Source of the DNA: Deltaproteobacteria bacterium
Lineage (GTDB): Bacteria; Desulfobacterota; Dissulfuribacteria; Dissulfuribacterales; QOAL01
DNA length: 54,352 nt
Assembly (NCBI GenBank): GCA_027028245.1
Contig: JALVJO010000169.1
Location: 1-54,352, forward strand
Direction of reading: 5' to 3'
Position 1 is the first letter of the stretch; every line of letters begins with the position of its first letter. This document shows positions 28,060-38,137 of this stretch, in pieces. A program made the translations under genes and the position numbers. Under the pieces are notes generated by a model that worked only from the letters and a program-made list of their open reading frames with translations, made no database searches and was not told the DNA's origin.

Positions 28060-29238
28060 ATGACCACTGAACATGAAGATATCTCCAGGGTCTTCCTGGA
28101 TGGAAAAGAGATCATCCTGCTTGGAACAGCTCATATTTCAAGGGAATCCGTGGATCTTGTGACAGAAACAATACAGCGGGAAAAACCGGACTGTGTATGC
28201 GTTGAGCTGGACAAGAGGCGCTATGACGCCATATCCCGGAAGGATCATTTTGAACAGCTTGATATAAAAAAGATCATAAAGAAAAAACAGCTTGCAACCC
28301 TCATGGCAAACATGATCCTGTCTTCCTACCAGAAAAAGCTTGGTGAGAAGATGGGGGTGCTGCCGGGAACCGAGCTTATCGAGGCGGCAAGGGTTGCCGA
28401 GGACCAGGGAATCCCTCTTGAGCTGTGTGACAGGGATGTCAGGGTCACTTTGCTCAGGGCCTGGAGGATGACACCGCTTTGGAAAAAGGGAAAACTCATG
28501 GCCAGCCTTCTCATGAGCCTCTTTGATGATACCGACATCACCGAGGAGAAGCTGAGGCAGCTGAAGAAGTCTGATGTCATATCTGAGCTCATGGCAGAGC
28601 TTGGAAGCGCCATGCCTGAACTCAAGAAGGTTCTTATTGACGAGCGCGATACCTACCTGTCCGAGAAGATCAAGCAGGCACCAGGCAGGAAGATTGTCGC
28701 AGTCATAGGCAAGGGACACCTTGAAGGCATTAAAAAGGCCATCATGGAAGACAGAACCGGGCTTCTGGAGGAAATATCAACCTTACCTCCCCTGTCTCCG
28801 GCATGGAAGGCTGCCGGCTGGTCCGTCCCCGCTGTCATCATCGGGTCTGTTGCGGTTATTGCCTTCAACAGGGGAGCAGAAGTTGCCGGAGACAATGTTC
28901 TCTACTGGATACTGGCCAACGGCATTGCCTGCGCCCTTGGAGCAGTGGCGGCCCTGGCACACCCGGCAACTGTGGCCGCAGCCTTTGCCGCAGCTCCAGT
29001 GACCAGTCTCACGCCTGTGATAGGGGCAGGATATGTCACGGCCTTCGTGCAGGCGCTCATGCAGCCGCCCCTTGTAAAGGAAATCCAGAACGCCTCTGCC
29101 GACATGGGAACTTTAAGTGGCTGGTGGAAGAACAACCTGCTCAAGGTGTTTCTTGCCTTCCTGCTACCAGGTGTGGGCAGCATGGTGGGCACATGGCTGG
29201 GAGGCTACAGGATTATTTCAAATCTTTTCCCCGGTTAG
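28060..29238 (+). CDS. TraB/PrgY-family membrane protein
   Basis: LLGTAHISRESVDLV, VCVELDKRRYDAI, VAVIGKGHLEGI, C-terminal TM helices. Confidence 0.88.
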   Translation: MTTEHEDISRVFLDGKEIILLGTAHISRESVDLVTETIQREKPDCVCVELDKRRYDAISRKDHFEQLDIKKIIKKKQLATLMANMILSSYQKKLGEKMGVLPGTELIEAARVAEDQGIPLELCDRDVRVTLLRAWRMTPLWKKGKLMASLLMSLFDDTDITEEKLRQLKKSDVISELMAELGSAMPELKKVLIDERDTYLSEKIKQAPGRKIVAVIGKGHLEGIKKAIMEDRTGLLEEISTLPPLSPAWKAAGWSVPAVIIGSVAVIAFNRGAEVAGDNVLYWILANGIACALGAVAALAHPATVAAAFAAAPVTSLTPVIGAGYVTAFVQALMQPPLVKEIQNASADMGTLSGWWKNNLLKVFLAFLLPGVGSMVGTWLGGYRIISNLFPG

Positions 29239-29248
29239 TCTTCCATCT

Positions 29249-30700
29249 TCACGCCGTGACACATGTTCTTTTCCTGGCCCTCAGGCTCGTGGCAGTGACA
29301 ACCAGCTGGCGGATTATCGAGGTCTTTTGGATTTCGTCGGGCTGGAACCTGCTGCCCATACTTTTATCAAGGATCAGACAGCCGATATTGGTTCCCTCTA
29401 TGACAAGGGGAGCCAGCAATATGGGTCTTGCCAGTACGTTTTCAGGCACACTGCCTTCCATGCCTGGCAGGTCCTTCCAGCAGAGGATGGTTTCTCTCTG
29501 ATGAATAAATGCATCCCTGAGTTCCCTGGCACAGCCTTCCAGGTGAAAGAAGAGTGTACGCTTCAACAGCCCGGCATGATCCCCCATGCCGAAGCCTGCG
29601 GAAAATCCGCGCCTGTCAGAAGAGACTTTGCAGAATATGATGTTTCCTGTGTTGATTACACGTCTCAGAATTTCTATGGCCAGAAGATATATCTGGTCAA
29701 GGCCTGTATCCATGCTGTTTATTGAACTCATCAAGTTCTGGACAAGTTCGGTAAAAAGTCTTTCTTTTTCAAGGCTGGACTGGAGCAGTGCATCTGCTTC
29801 CTTTTTTGCCTCCTGGCCGGTTTTTTCTGATATCTGAATTCCTGCCGGGGAAATTGCCGTAAACTCGGCGTGCAGCACGTCTTTGATGCCCGGGACGGTC
29901 TCTTTTGTCTCCTTCAATGCACGGCTCAGCACTCTATCAAGTGATTCTGTCTCGAGATGGTAATTCTTGGTTAATTCTTCCTCCAGTGAAATCAGTTCGT
30001 CCTCCGGGCCTCCGTTGTACCGTAAATTCACGAAAAGGGACACGTCCCTTGCAAGAGTGCGATATGCAGGAGTCGAACTGCCGGAGATGGAACCACACCC
30101 TTCCAGGTATCCTGCAAGGGTCTTCGGAAGTTTCCAGTGCCGGCACAGCTTGTAGCCGAGATCTCTTACCATCCGCTTTGCCTTCAGCCTGTCTTCGCTT
30201 TTTTTACTGGTCTCCAGCCCTTGTATCTCTGCCAGAAGCCCGGGGTTGCCTATGGCCATGGCGATCCTTGGAAGGTGCCTGAAAAGCGTGCAGATGAATA
30301 TCTCCTCGGGCTCGTAAGACCCGTATTCTTTGCCCATGGTCTGAGCAAGCCGGGCTGCCAGGAATGCCTTTCCGATCTCGGTTATGGCATCTTTACTTGC
30401 ATCTTCTCCCATGAGTTCCAGCACGGCCATGGAAAGTGCTATCTTTTTAACCGTGTTGAACCCAAGTAGTACCACGGCCTGAGTGACCGTTTTTATTTCC
30501 TTTCCAAGCCTGTTGTAATAAAAGGCGTTGACGGTTTGCAGCACCTTGTTTATAAGGCCGCAGTCATCTAAAATGATTACTGAAAGTTCGTGTGTCGAAA
30601 GCTCGTTGTCTTCTTCCAGCTGTATGAGTCTTCTTAAGGAAGCGGAAAGAAGGGGGATGCTGTCCAGTTTGTGTAGCTTTTTCAGCAGCGGCTTTTTCAA
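29249..30700 (-). CDS. HDOD-domain protein with GAF-like C-terminal region
   Basis: N-terminal LSVIILDDCGLINKVLQTVNAFYYN...TVTQAVVLLGFNTVKKIALSMAV typical of HDOD. Confidence 0.75.
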   Translation of the reverse strand: MKKPLLKKLHKLDSIPLLSASLRRLIQLEEDNELSTHELSVIILDDCGLINKVLQTVNAFYYNRLGKEIKTVTQAVVLLGFNTVKKIALSMAVLELMGEDASKDAITEIGKAFLAARLAQTMGKEYGSYEPEEIFICTLFRHLPRIAMAIGNPGLLAEIQGLETSKKSEDRLKAKRMVRDLGYKLCRHWKLPKTLAGYLEGCGSISGSSTPAYRTLARDVSLFVNLRYNGGPEDELISLEEELTKNYHLETESLDRVLSRALKETKETVPGIKDVLHAEFTAISPAGIQISEKTGQEAKKEADALLQSSLEKERLFTELVQNLMSSINSMDTGLDQIYLLAIEILRRVINTGNIIFCKVSSDRRGFSAGFGMGDHAGLLKRTLFFHLEGCARELRDAFIHQRETILCWKDLPGMEGSVPENVLARPILLAPLVIEGTNIGCLILDKSMGSRFQPDEIQKTSIIRQLVVTATSLRARKRTCVTA

Positions 30701-30878
30701 TTTTTAAGGGTCCTGTAAAACCTCAACGTATGGGCATGCTAATTAAGTATACCAGTCCCGGCCGTATACATGCGCAGTAAGCACTCACAGGATACCGCAT
30801 CTGTCCCGCAGAATAGAGTCTCCGTTTCCCGGCCGCTTACTATTATAATTATCGAAAGAAATCTGTTAGACTGTAACC

Positions 30879-31931
30879 ATGATACTGCAAGAGATGAAAA
30901 TAGCAGACAGCCTCCTGGAGAGCTGGAAGGAGATACAGCAGCCATCTGTTATTCATACGGCTGACAGGTGTCTGAAGGTAAACGAGGCGTTTCTTGACTT
31001 GTTCGGCCTGCTGCGGGCAGACAAGGCCGAAGACAGGTTCATGGCGGAGTTTATTTCCCCCTGGTCATCCTACCGTCCGCGAGTAGGGGTAAGACAGGCC
31101 CTCGGCAGGAGATTTGATGGTTCCAGCTTTGATGCCGAACTTGTCACCTGCCCCTTCTGCATTGTTGACCATGACCTGATCTACCAGAGCATTGTAAAGG
31201 ACATATCCAGGATGAAATCCTGGGAAGACAGGATGCTGCAGTCGGAAAGACTCACTGCAATGGGTAAACTTTCCGGAGAGATTGCACACGAGATAAACAA
31301 CCCCCTGGGAGGGATACTTCTTTATGCAAATCTGATAAAGGAAGATATGCCCCCTGGGCATGAAGCAGAGAAAAATCTTCAGAAAATCATCAAGCTTGCT
31401 GCAAAGTGCAGGATTATCGCCAAGGGGCTCCTGGATTTCGGACGTTCTTCATCCAGGGGTTATGCCCCTGTGGACCTGAATCACGTAATACACGAGATGT
31501 TTTCACTAATTGGTGATCAGCATATATTTTCAGAGGTAGATACGAAGCTCCACCTCGAGGACAGCCTGCCTCATCTTGTAGGTGACCGCGGACAGCTTGA
31601 ACAGGTGGTGCTGAATCTCATGATGAATGCCGCAGAGGCTATGGAAGGCAGGGGAGAACTCCTTGTAACCACCAGAAGCCTGAGAAAGCCTTCCAGGATA
31701 CAGCTTTTGGTGGAAGATACCGGGCCGGGGATTCCAGAGGAAAGCAGGGTGAAGATATTTGAGCCCTTTTACACCACCAAGCAGTCAGGCGAAGGCACAG
31801 GACTTGGTCTTTCCATAACCCACGGTATAGTTCAGCGTCACGGCGGCAGGATTTCCGTAGAAACCGGACGTCACGGCGGCGCCCTTTTTACCGTGACACT
31901 GCCCCTTGACAACACGGGGATGGATTCATGA
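30879..31931 (+). CDS. PAS-like sensor histidine kinase
   Basis: GKLSGEIAHEINNPLGGILLYANL H-box; NAAEAM N-box; DTGPGIPEE; GTGLGLSITHGIVQRHGG. Confidence 0.92.
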   Translation: MILQEMKIADSLLESWKEIQQPSVIHTADRCLKVNEAFLDLFGLLRADKAEDRFMAEFISPWSSYRPRVGVRQALGRRFDGSSFDAELVTCPFCIVDHDLIYQSIVKDISRMKSWEDRMLQSERLTAMGKLSGEIAHEINNPLGGILLYANLIKEDMPPGHEAEKNLQKIIKLAAKCRIIAKGLLDFGRSSSRGYAPVDLNHVIHEMFSLIGDQHIFSEVDTKLHLEDSLPHLVGDRGQLEQVVLNLMMNAAEAMEGRGELLVTTRSLRKPSRIQLLVEDTGPGIPEESRVKIFEPFYTTKQSGEGTGLGLSITHGIVQRHGGRISVETGRHGGALFTVTLPLDNTGMDS

Positions 31932-33310
31932 AGGACAGGATCCTCATAATAGATGACGACATGGCCATAAGGGATGGATGCTGCCAGGTCCTTTCCAGGA
32001 GCGGCAGCGAGGTAACCGAAAGTTCCACCGGTGCAGAGGGCCTGGAAAAGATGGATAGGTACGAATTTGACCTGGTGCTCCTGGATCTCAAGCTTCCTGA
32101 CTATCATGGCCTGGATCTCATAAGAAAGATTCGGGATCGAGACCCTGGTGTCCCCATAGTTGTCATAACCGGCTACGGGACCATCCAAAATGCCGTGGAG
32201 GCCATGAGGCTCGGCGCCAATGATTTCCTGCCCAAGCCCTTTGAACCAGATGAACTCAGGCTGATAGTGGGAAGAAATATTGCTGCCCACAGGCTCGCCC
32301 TTGAAAACCTCTACTTGAAGGAGGAGTTGAAACGGAAAGAAGGTGAGAAGCGAATAGTCGGCGGCAGCACAGAGATGGAGGCCCTTTTTGAACAGGTGGA
32401 AAGGGTGGCCCCCACGGACAGCACCATCCTCATTACCGGTGAAAGCGGTACAGGCAAGGGGCTGCTTGCCAAGTTTATCCACGAGCACAGCAGCCGGCGG
32501 GATTATCCCTTTGTCTCTGTTGACTGCTCGACCCTGGTTTCGACCCTCTTTGAAAGCGAGCTTTTCGGCCATGTCAAGGGAGCATTTACCGGCGCAGAGA
32601 CAAACAAGATCGGAAAATTCGAGCTTGCAAGTGGCGGCACCCTGTTTCTGGATGAAATCGGGAATGTAAGCCTTGAGCTCCAGGCAAAACTTCTAAAGGC
32701 CGTGGAGGAAAAGGAGATCAGCAGGGTGGGCAGCCACAGGATCACCAAGGTGGATGTGAGGATCATTGCGGCCACAAATAAGAACTTAAGGAGGGCGGTG
32801 GAAAGGGGCACTTTCAGGCAGGATCTCTTTTTCCGGCTGAACGTCGTGGCCTTGAGGACCCCGCCTCTCAGGGCAAGAAGGGGAGATATCCCTGAACTCG
32901 TGAGATATTTCCTGGAGGTCTTCGGCAAAAAATACAACCGACCGAGACTTGCCGTCACCCCGGCGGTCCTGGCGCTTTTTGAAGAGTACCGGTGGCCCGG
33001 AAACGTCAGGGAACTTGAAAATATCATGGAAAGACTGGTCATATTTGCCGGGGGAAATATAATCGACGTGGATGATCTTCCCCTGGCAGGGATAAGGATA
33101 GGTGAAAGACTCAAGAGGCAGTCTCGTGGCACCTCCGCTGGGGCAGCAGTGGATTCTCCCCCCGAGGATTTGAGCCTCGGGCTGGCAGAAAAAAGGCATA
33201 TCCTGGCGGTTCTTGAAAAGACCAGCTGGAACAGGAGCGAGGCATCGAGACTCCTGGGTATAGACAGGAAGACCTTGAGGCACAAGCTTAGAAAATGGGG
33301 AATGGAATAA
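31928..33310 (+). CDS. Sigma-54-dependent response regulator (NtrC family)
   Basis: REC domain, [24 protein letters not shown]-terminal Fis-type [27 protein letters not shown]. Confidence 0.94.
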   Translation: MKDRILIIDDDMAIRDGCCQVLSRSGSEVTESSTGAEGLEKMDRYEFDLVLLDLKLPDYHGLDLIRKIRDRDPGVPIVVITGYGTIQNAVEAMRLGANDFLPKPFEPDELRLIVGRNIAAHRLALENLYLKEELKRKEGEKRIVGGSTEMEALFEQVERVAPTDSTILITGESGTGKGLLAKFIHEHSSRRDYPFVSVDCSTLVSTLFESELFGHVKGAFTGAETNKIGKFELASGGTLFLDEIGNVSLELQAKLLKAVEEKEISRVGSHRITKVDVRIIAATNKNLRRAVERGTFRQDLFFRLNVVALRTPPLRARRGDIPELVRYFLEVFGKKYNRPRLAVTPAVLALFEEYRWPGNVRELENIMERLVIFAGGNIIDVDDLPLAGIRIGERLKRQSRGTSAGAAVDSPPEDLSLGLAEKRHILAVLEKTSWNRSEASRLLGIDRKTLRHKLRKWGME

Positions 33311-34170
33311 CCTGCGATGTGGGCATAGTTGGATTCAACTGCTATCCTGAACTTGAATTATGTCTGGACAGTATTTACCAGGCAGAAAAGGATGCCCTCG
33401 GGCGGATTCACGTAGTTGAAAACAGCAGCATCGAAATCCCATCCCGCCTGAGGGAGAGCTTTCCGGATGTAGTCTGGAAAGAGAACAGGGAGAATATCGG
33501 GTTTGCAAGGGCATGCAACCAGATAATTTCTGAAACCGCTTCACCCTATATAATGCTTCTGAATCCCGACTGTCTGGTAATAAAGGGTTTTCTCCAAAGG
33601 GCCATGGAATGGCTTGAAGAACACTGCGACACCGCAGTCCTGGGGCCGAGGATTCTGGATTCCGACGGACAGGTTCAGGCATCTGCAAGGGCCTTTCCAG
33701 GGCTGCATACTGCCTTTTTTGGAAGGACCTCGCTTCTTACCAGGATTTTTCCAGCCAATGCCGTCTCCAGCAGGAATCTTACCGCGCGGTCCTGCCAGGA
33801 TGGGCCCAAGGAGGTGGACTGGGTTTCAGGGGCCTGCATGGTGGTAAGACGTTCGGCCATAAGGAAAGCCGGCCTCCTGGACGAGGGGTTTTTCATGTAC
33901 TGGGAGGACTGTGACTGGTGTACCCGTTTTCGAAAATGCGGCTGGAAGATCATATACCACCCGGGCATGGGGCCTGTCAGGCATGCTGCAGGAAGCTCCA
34001 GCACCAAGGTGCCCTTTTTGACGCATTTTCACTTTCACAAGAGTGCGGCAAGGCTTTATCTTAAATATGATACTACCCCCTTCAGGGTCGGCAGCCTGGT
34101 TGCAATTTCAGGGGCATTGTTGAGGTTTCTGATGTTGTTTCCCGGGGTTTTTCTCAAGCAGTACCGATAA
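33295..34170 (+). CDS. Glycosyltransferase family 2
   Basis: [58 protein letters not shown]. Confidence 0.88.
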   Translation: MGNGITCDVGIVGFNCYPELELCLDSIYQAEKDALGRIHVVENSSIEIPSRLRESFPDVVWKENRENIGFARACNQIISETASPYIMLLNPDCLVIKGFLQRAMEWLEEHCDTAVLGPRILDSDGQVQASARAFPGLHTAFFGRTSLLTRIFPANAVSSRNLTARSCQDGPKEVDWVSGACMVVRRSAIRKAGLLDEGFFMYWEDCDWCTRFRKCGWKIIYHPGMGPVRHAAGSSSTKVPFLTHFHFHKSAARLYLKYDTTPFRVGSLVAISGALLRFLMLFPGVFLKQYR

Positions 34171-34185
34171 CAAATAAAAAAGCCC

Positions 34186-36021
34186 ATGAAAAAACATGCC
34201 TTACTTATCGTTTCCCTTCTGTTGATAACGCACCTGGTCCTGCCAGGCAGGTGTCCGGGTGCCCAGGCCAGGTGGACAGTCATGGTTTACATGGCCGGAG
34301 AAAACAACCTTGCCCAGAGCCTTGAGGCAGACCTGGAAGAGATGAAGAGCGCAGGCTCTACAGATGATGTCAATGTTGTGGTGCAGGCCGATGTCGGCTT
34401 TTCCGGTCAATTCAGCTTTGCCGACGGATATACTCACAGGTTCATGGTCAGGCAGGGATGGCTGGAGGATTATCCCCTTGGATACAATGCCGACATGGCC
34501 TCTCCCAATGAGCTGGCCGCCTTTATCTCCTGGGCGGTTTCAGCCTTTCCTGCAGAGCATTACATGCTTGTGCTGTGGGATCACGGTCTTGGATGGATCG
34601 GCGGGCAGGAAAACGGGACAGGGGCTGAAAACGGGATGAGCGCGCCTGTCAGGGGCATACTGGAAGATGCCGGCTCCCATTCCTTTATGTCCCTTTCCGA
34701 GCTCAACCAGGCTCTGGCTGCTGCGGGAACCAGGTTTGACGTGATTGAATTCGATGCCTGTCTCATGGGCATGTGGGAGGTGGCCCATGCAGTAAAGGAC
34801 TGGTCGTCCTTTCTCACCTTTTCCCAGGCCACGGAACCTGCCAGCGGAGATCCCTACGGGCTGATACTTTCTGATATCATTTCACACCCATGGATGGACG
34901 GAAGAGCTGTGGCAGAAAAGATAGTGGATGATTATCTGGGCTTTTACCAGAATTCCGGCGTCATGGATCTAAGTGTCACCAAGTCTGCCGTTGACACCGC
35001 GTCACTTCAGGAACTAACTGAAAGGATCAACAGGCTTGCCGGTCTTATGAATGGTTCCTTTGAGGATATGAAGGACAAGCTTGTCGATATCAGGCAGGCT
35101 GTTCAGGCCTTTCCGGAGCTTCCGGGAAGTATAGATCTGGGTGATTTTCTTGCACGCCTTATTGAGGCAGGTGCAGGAGGTGAAATCCTGGCAGAGGCTT
35201 CGGCCCTGGAGGAGTTTCTTTACGACAGTGTGGTCATAAAGCATGGTTTTCATAATGCAGAATACGTCTCCGTGCTGGCCGGCTCTTCAGATCTTTCCGG
35301 CTCACATGGGTTGAGCATCTTCATGCCCCTTGGCAGGGAGCTTGTGCAAGGAGAGCTTGACCAGTATGCACAGGTTCAGGCAGTTCAGGAAGCGCCGGAT
35401 TGGCTGGAGTTTGTGCAGAAATTTTCCGGAGAGACAGGGTTGATACCTGATGAGGAGGCCGCAGAAGGTGGTTTCCTGCTGGGGGTTTACTGGAGCAGCA
35501 TCCCTCCGGGAAGCTTCGTGGCCGACCTGGACCTCTACGTTATAGAGCCTAGTGGGGTTTACTCCCCTTGGACAGGACATTCCACGCCAAACGGCTACTT
35601 TTCTCTGGATTCAGTCGTATCCGGCTTAGGCCTTGAGTATTATGCGGCAAGGCCTGTTGTCCGCAAGGGCATATATATTCCCGTGATAAACTACCGCCTG
35701 TCGGGTACATTCAATTCGTGGTGGCATGACCAGGTTATGGCTTATTTCTACTATGTGCCCCAATACGGCAGCCAGGAGGTCTACCAGGAAGGCCCGAGAT
35801 TCATGAGCCTTTTGAATCCCGCCCCGGATGATTGGGATGACCAGGTCTTGGAGCGCCTCAGCCGGAATTACTATTCGGACTGGTGGATCCCTGCCAGCAT
35901 TCAAAAAGCCCTGTCCAGGGCCTCCATTGAGGCCAGGCGCTGCTTCTGGGAAAGGATAAAAAGTATAAAGGGCAGACAGTCAGCAGGACAGGCCTTTAAA
36001 TCCTACGGCATGATACCCTGA
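34186..36021 (+). CDS. Secreted clostripain-family (C11) cysteine peptidase
   Basis: Signal peptide; WTVMVYMAGENNL; LVLWDHGLGW (His) and FDACLMGMWEVA (Cys). Confidence 0.88.
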   Translation: MKKHALLIVSLLLITHLVLPGRCPGAQARWTVMVYMAGENNLAQSLEADLEEMKSAGSTDDVNVVVQADVGFSGQFSFADGYTHRFMVRQGWLEDYPLGYNADMASPNELAAFISWAVSAFPAEHYMLVLWDHGLGWIGGQENGTGAENGMSAPVRGILEDAGSHSFMSLSELNQALAAAGTRFDVIEFDACLMGMWEVAHAVKDWSSFLTFSQATEPASGDPYGLILSDIISHPWMDGRAVAEKIVDDYLGFYQNSGVMDLSVTKSAVDTASLQELTERINRLAGLMNGSFEDMKDKLVDIRQAVQAFPELPGSIDLGDFLARLIEAGAGGEILAEASALEEFLYDSVVIKHGFHNAEYVSVLAGSSDLSGSHGLSIFMPLGRELVQGELDQYAQVQAVQEAPDWLEFVQKFSGETGLIPDEEAAEGGFLLGVYWSSIPPGSFVADLDLYVIEPSGVYSPWTGHSTPNGYFSLDSVVSGLGLEYYAARPVVRKGIYIPVINYRLSGTFNSWWHDQVMAYFYYVPQYGSQEVYQEGPRFMSLLNPAPDDWDDQVLERLSRNYYSDWWIPASIQKALSRASIEARRCFWERIKSIKGRQSAGQAFKSYGMIP

Positions 36022-36027
36022 ACCGAG

Positions 36028-37152
36028 GTGCCCGCAGTTCTGTACATGGAGGAATCCCTGAAGAGAAAACTGGCTGTTTATCAGCCTCTTATCGATGCTG
36101 CACCGGACATTATTCACATATTGTCTCCGGATATGCGCATAATACTGCGCAACAAGCGCAGCCGACAGTGGTTTCCGCGGCTGCGGATAGGTGAGCATTG
36201 CTACCGCGGGCTGCACGGTCTTGAGCACAGGTGTCCTCACTGCTCGGTGAGGAGGGTCTTTGAAGACGGCTGCAGGCATGAGCACGAATCCTCTATTGGA
36301 GAACAGCAGCACGGCAAGAAGATCATACTTCATTCCACGGCATCTCCGATTTTCAGCGAAGATGGAAAGATACTTGCTGCCCTTGAAATCCTGCGTGACA
36401 TTACCAAAAGGAAGCAGATGGAGCAGGAGCTCAGGGAAACTGCTGAAAGACTTGAGCGGGTAAACCGCATCAGGGAACTGCTTCTCCGCATGGTCCGCCA
36501 TGACCTCGGCACACCAGTGGGGGCCATCTTGAATACGGCTGAATATCTTCTGGAAGAACCTGAGCAGCTGGGCAGATTCAGGGAAGACATAGAAGACATA
36601 TATCAATGTTCTACCCATATCCTCCAGCTCATCCAGGATGCTGACTTGCTCTCCAAGGTGATGACTGCCTCCCGCCTGGTTTTCCAGGACATGGACATTT
36701 CCATGCTGCTTACGAGCATAATTCAGAAGCTGGAACCTGTATTGAAGCAGTCAGGGGTCAGTTTGGAAACACATATTCCACCCAGGTTGATGGTCAAGGG
36801 ACTGCCCATCCTGAAGACAGCATTCGAGAATATCCTGGTAAACGGGATCAAATATGGGGGCACCGGTGGCCGCTTGGTGCTTTCTGTCTGGGCGAACAGT
36901 AGGAAACTTTCCGTGGAAATAAAGGATTTCGGCCCGGGGATACCGGATGAATATAAGGAAAAGATCTTTGAGCAGTTTGAAAGACTTGCCACCGACACCC
37001 CGGGCACAGGGCTGGGACTGGTCATCGCCAGGCAGTCCGTGGGGCTTCATGGCGGTACCATAGAGGTCAGGGACAACCCTGAAGGCGGTGCTGTTTTCCT
37101 GGTCACTCTTCCCAGGGTGCCGGACGCAGTCTCTTGTTCGATAAACGTATAG
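36028..37152 (+). CDS. PAS-domain sensor histidine kinase
   Basis: PAS with Cys-rich CYRGLHGLEHRCPHCSVRRVF; H-box MVRHDLGTPVGAIL; GTGLGLVIARQSVGLHGG. Start may be ATG at 36046. Confidence 0.87.
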   Translation: MPAVLYMEESLKRKLAVYQPLIDAAPDIIHILSPDMRIILRNKRSRQWFPRLRIGEHCYRGLHGLEHRCPHCSVRRVFEDGCRHEHESSIGEQQHGKKIILHSTASPIFSEDGKILAALEILRDITKRKQMEQELRETAERLERVNRIRELLLRMVRHDLGTPVGAILNTAEYLLEEPEQLGRFREDIEDIYQCSTHILQLIQDADLLSKVMTASRLVFQDMDISMLLTSIIQKLEPVLKQSGVSLETHIPPRLMVKGLPILKTAFENILVNGIKYGGTGGRLVLSVWANSRKLSVEIKDFGPGIPDEYKEKIFEQFERLATDTPGTGLGLVIARQSVGLHGGTIEVRDNPEGGAVFLVTLPRVPDAVSCSINV

Positions 37153-37208
37153 ATTTTTACAATAGGATGAATAGGGCACACCTGTTGGTTTTATTTGATA
37201 TTTTGTTG

Positions 37209-37237
37209 TTGACATGGAAAATATGCTGGTCTAACTT
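37209..37237 (+). promoter_or_regulatory. Possible sigma70-like promoter of collagen-like gene
   Basis: TTGACA, 17-nt spacer, TAACTT (weak -10). Confidence 0.3.
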
Positions 37238-37345
37238 CAATTTTCGGCTGATACTGGGAGACGAGGGTTGATTCTCCTGGCCGATTTCTAAAAGTAAAGG
37301 CATTTTTATCAGGTATTTTAATTTTTCTGGACCGAAGGAGGGAAA

Positions 37346-38020
37346 ATGGCAGTTATTATTGCACTTGTAGCCATAGGGCTGAGCATTTTCGGTATCATGG
37401 CGTATCGTCAGATCACATCTCTTCGTAAAGAGATACAGGAGATCAGGGATGCCATAGCGTCTGGCGAACTTAGGGGCCCAAGGGGTGAACCAGGGCCTCC
37501 TGGCAGACAGGGACCTCCTGGTCCCAGGGGTGAAAAGGGTGAACCAGGTCCCCAGGGACCTCCTGGTGAACCAGGACCCAAGGGTGAAAAGGGAGATAAG
37601 GGTGAGCCTGGTCCGGAAGGGCCGCAGGGACCTCCGGGCGAACCCGGACCTCCAGGTCCTCAGGGCGAGCCTGGACCGCAGGGACCTCCGGGTCCGGAAG
37701 GACCACAAGGACCACAGGGCGAACCCGGACCTCAAGGACCTCCGGGACCACAGGGACCTCCAGGCCCAGAAGGACCTCCGGGACCCAAGGGTGAAAAGGG
37801 AGATAAGGGTGAGCCTGGTCCGGAAGGGCCGCAGGGACCTCCGGGCGAACCCGGACCTCCAGGTCCTCAGGGCGAGCCTGGACCGCAGGGACCTCCGGGT
37901 CCGGAAGGACCTCCGGGGCCCAAGGGCGAAAAGGGAGAACGTGGTCCGAGAGGACCCAGGGGCGCAAAGGGCGCTGCCGGCGGTAAGACTACGAAGACCA
38001 AGAAGAAGAAGGCGGAATAG
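37346..38020 (+). CDS. Membrane-anchored collagen-like (Gly-X-Y) repeat protein
   Basis: N-terminal TM, short coiled-coil-like [16 protein letters not shown], then about 56 uninterrupted GXY triplets, Lys-rich C-terminus. Confidence 0.93.
   Translation: MAVIIALVAIGLSIFGIMAYRQITSLRKEIQEIRDAIASGELRGPRGEPGPPGRQGPPGPRGEKGEPGPQGPPGEPGPKGEKGDKGEPGPEGPQGPPGEPGPPGPQGEPGPQGPPGPEGPQGPQGEPGPQGPPGPQGPPGPEGPPGPKGEKGDKGEPGPEGPQGPPGEPGPPGPQGEPGPQGPPGPEGPPGPKGEKGERGPRGPRGAKGAAGGKTTKTKKKKAE
37574..37704 (+). repeat. Internal direct repeat unit 1 in collagen-like gene
   Basis: About 131 nt identical by eye to 37781..37911 (offset 207 nt = 23 GXY triplets). Confidence 0.85.
37781..37911 (+). repeat. Internal direct repeat unit 2 in collagen-like gene
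   Basis: See 37574..37704. Confidence 0.85.
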
Positions 38021-38105
38021 TCCCTTAAGCCAACGCAGCTGACAGAAGGTGCCTGCTTCCTTAAGCCTTCTTCTGGAAGTCAGGCACCGCAGCTCAAAGA
38101 TTCAA

Positions 38106-38137
38106 AGCCGTGTCAAGAGATTGATGCGGCTCTTTTT
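38106..38137 (+). terminator. Rho-independent terminator after collagen-like gene
   Basis: AGCCGTGTCAA-GAGA-TTGATGCGGCT then TTTTTTATT. Confidence 0.8.

Noticed and set aside
37574-37911. CRISPR-like direct repeats
   Set aside because: Repeats encode in-frame Gly-X-Y triplets; no spacers or cas genes. No CRISPR array seen in the window.
37470-37967. Opposite-strand and alternate-frame ORFs over the collagen-like gene ([11 protein letters not shown]..., [15 protein letters not shown]..., [12 protein letters not shown]...)
   Set aside because: Low-complexity shadows of Gly-X-Y repeats; not independent genes.
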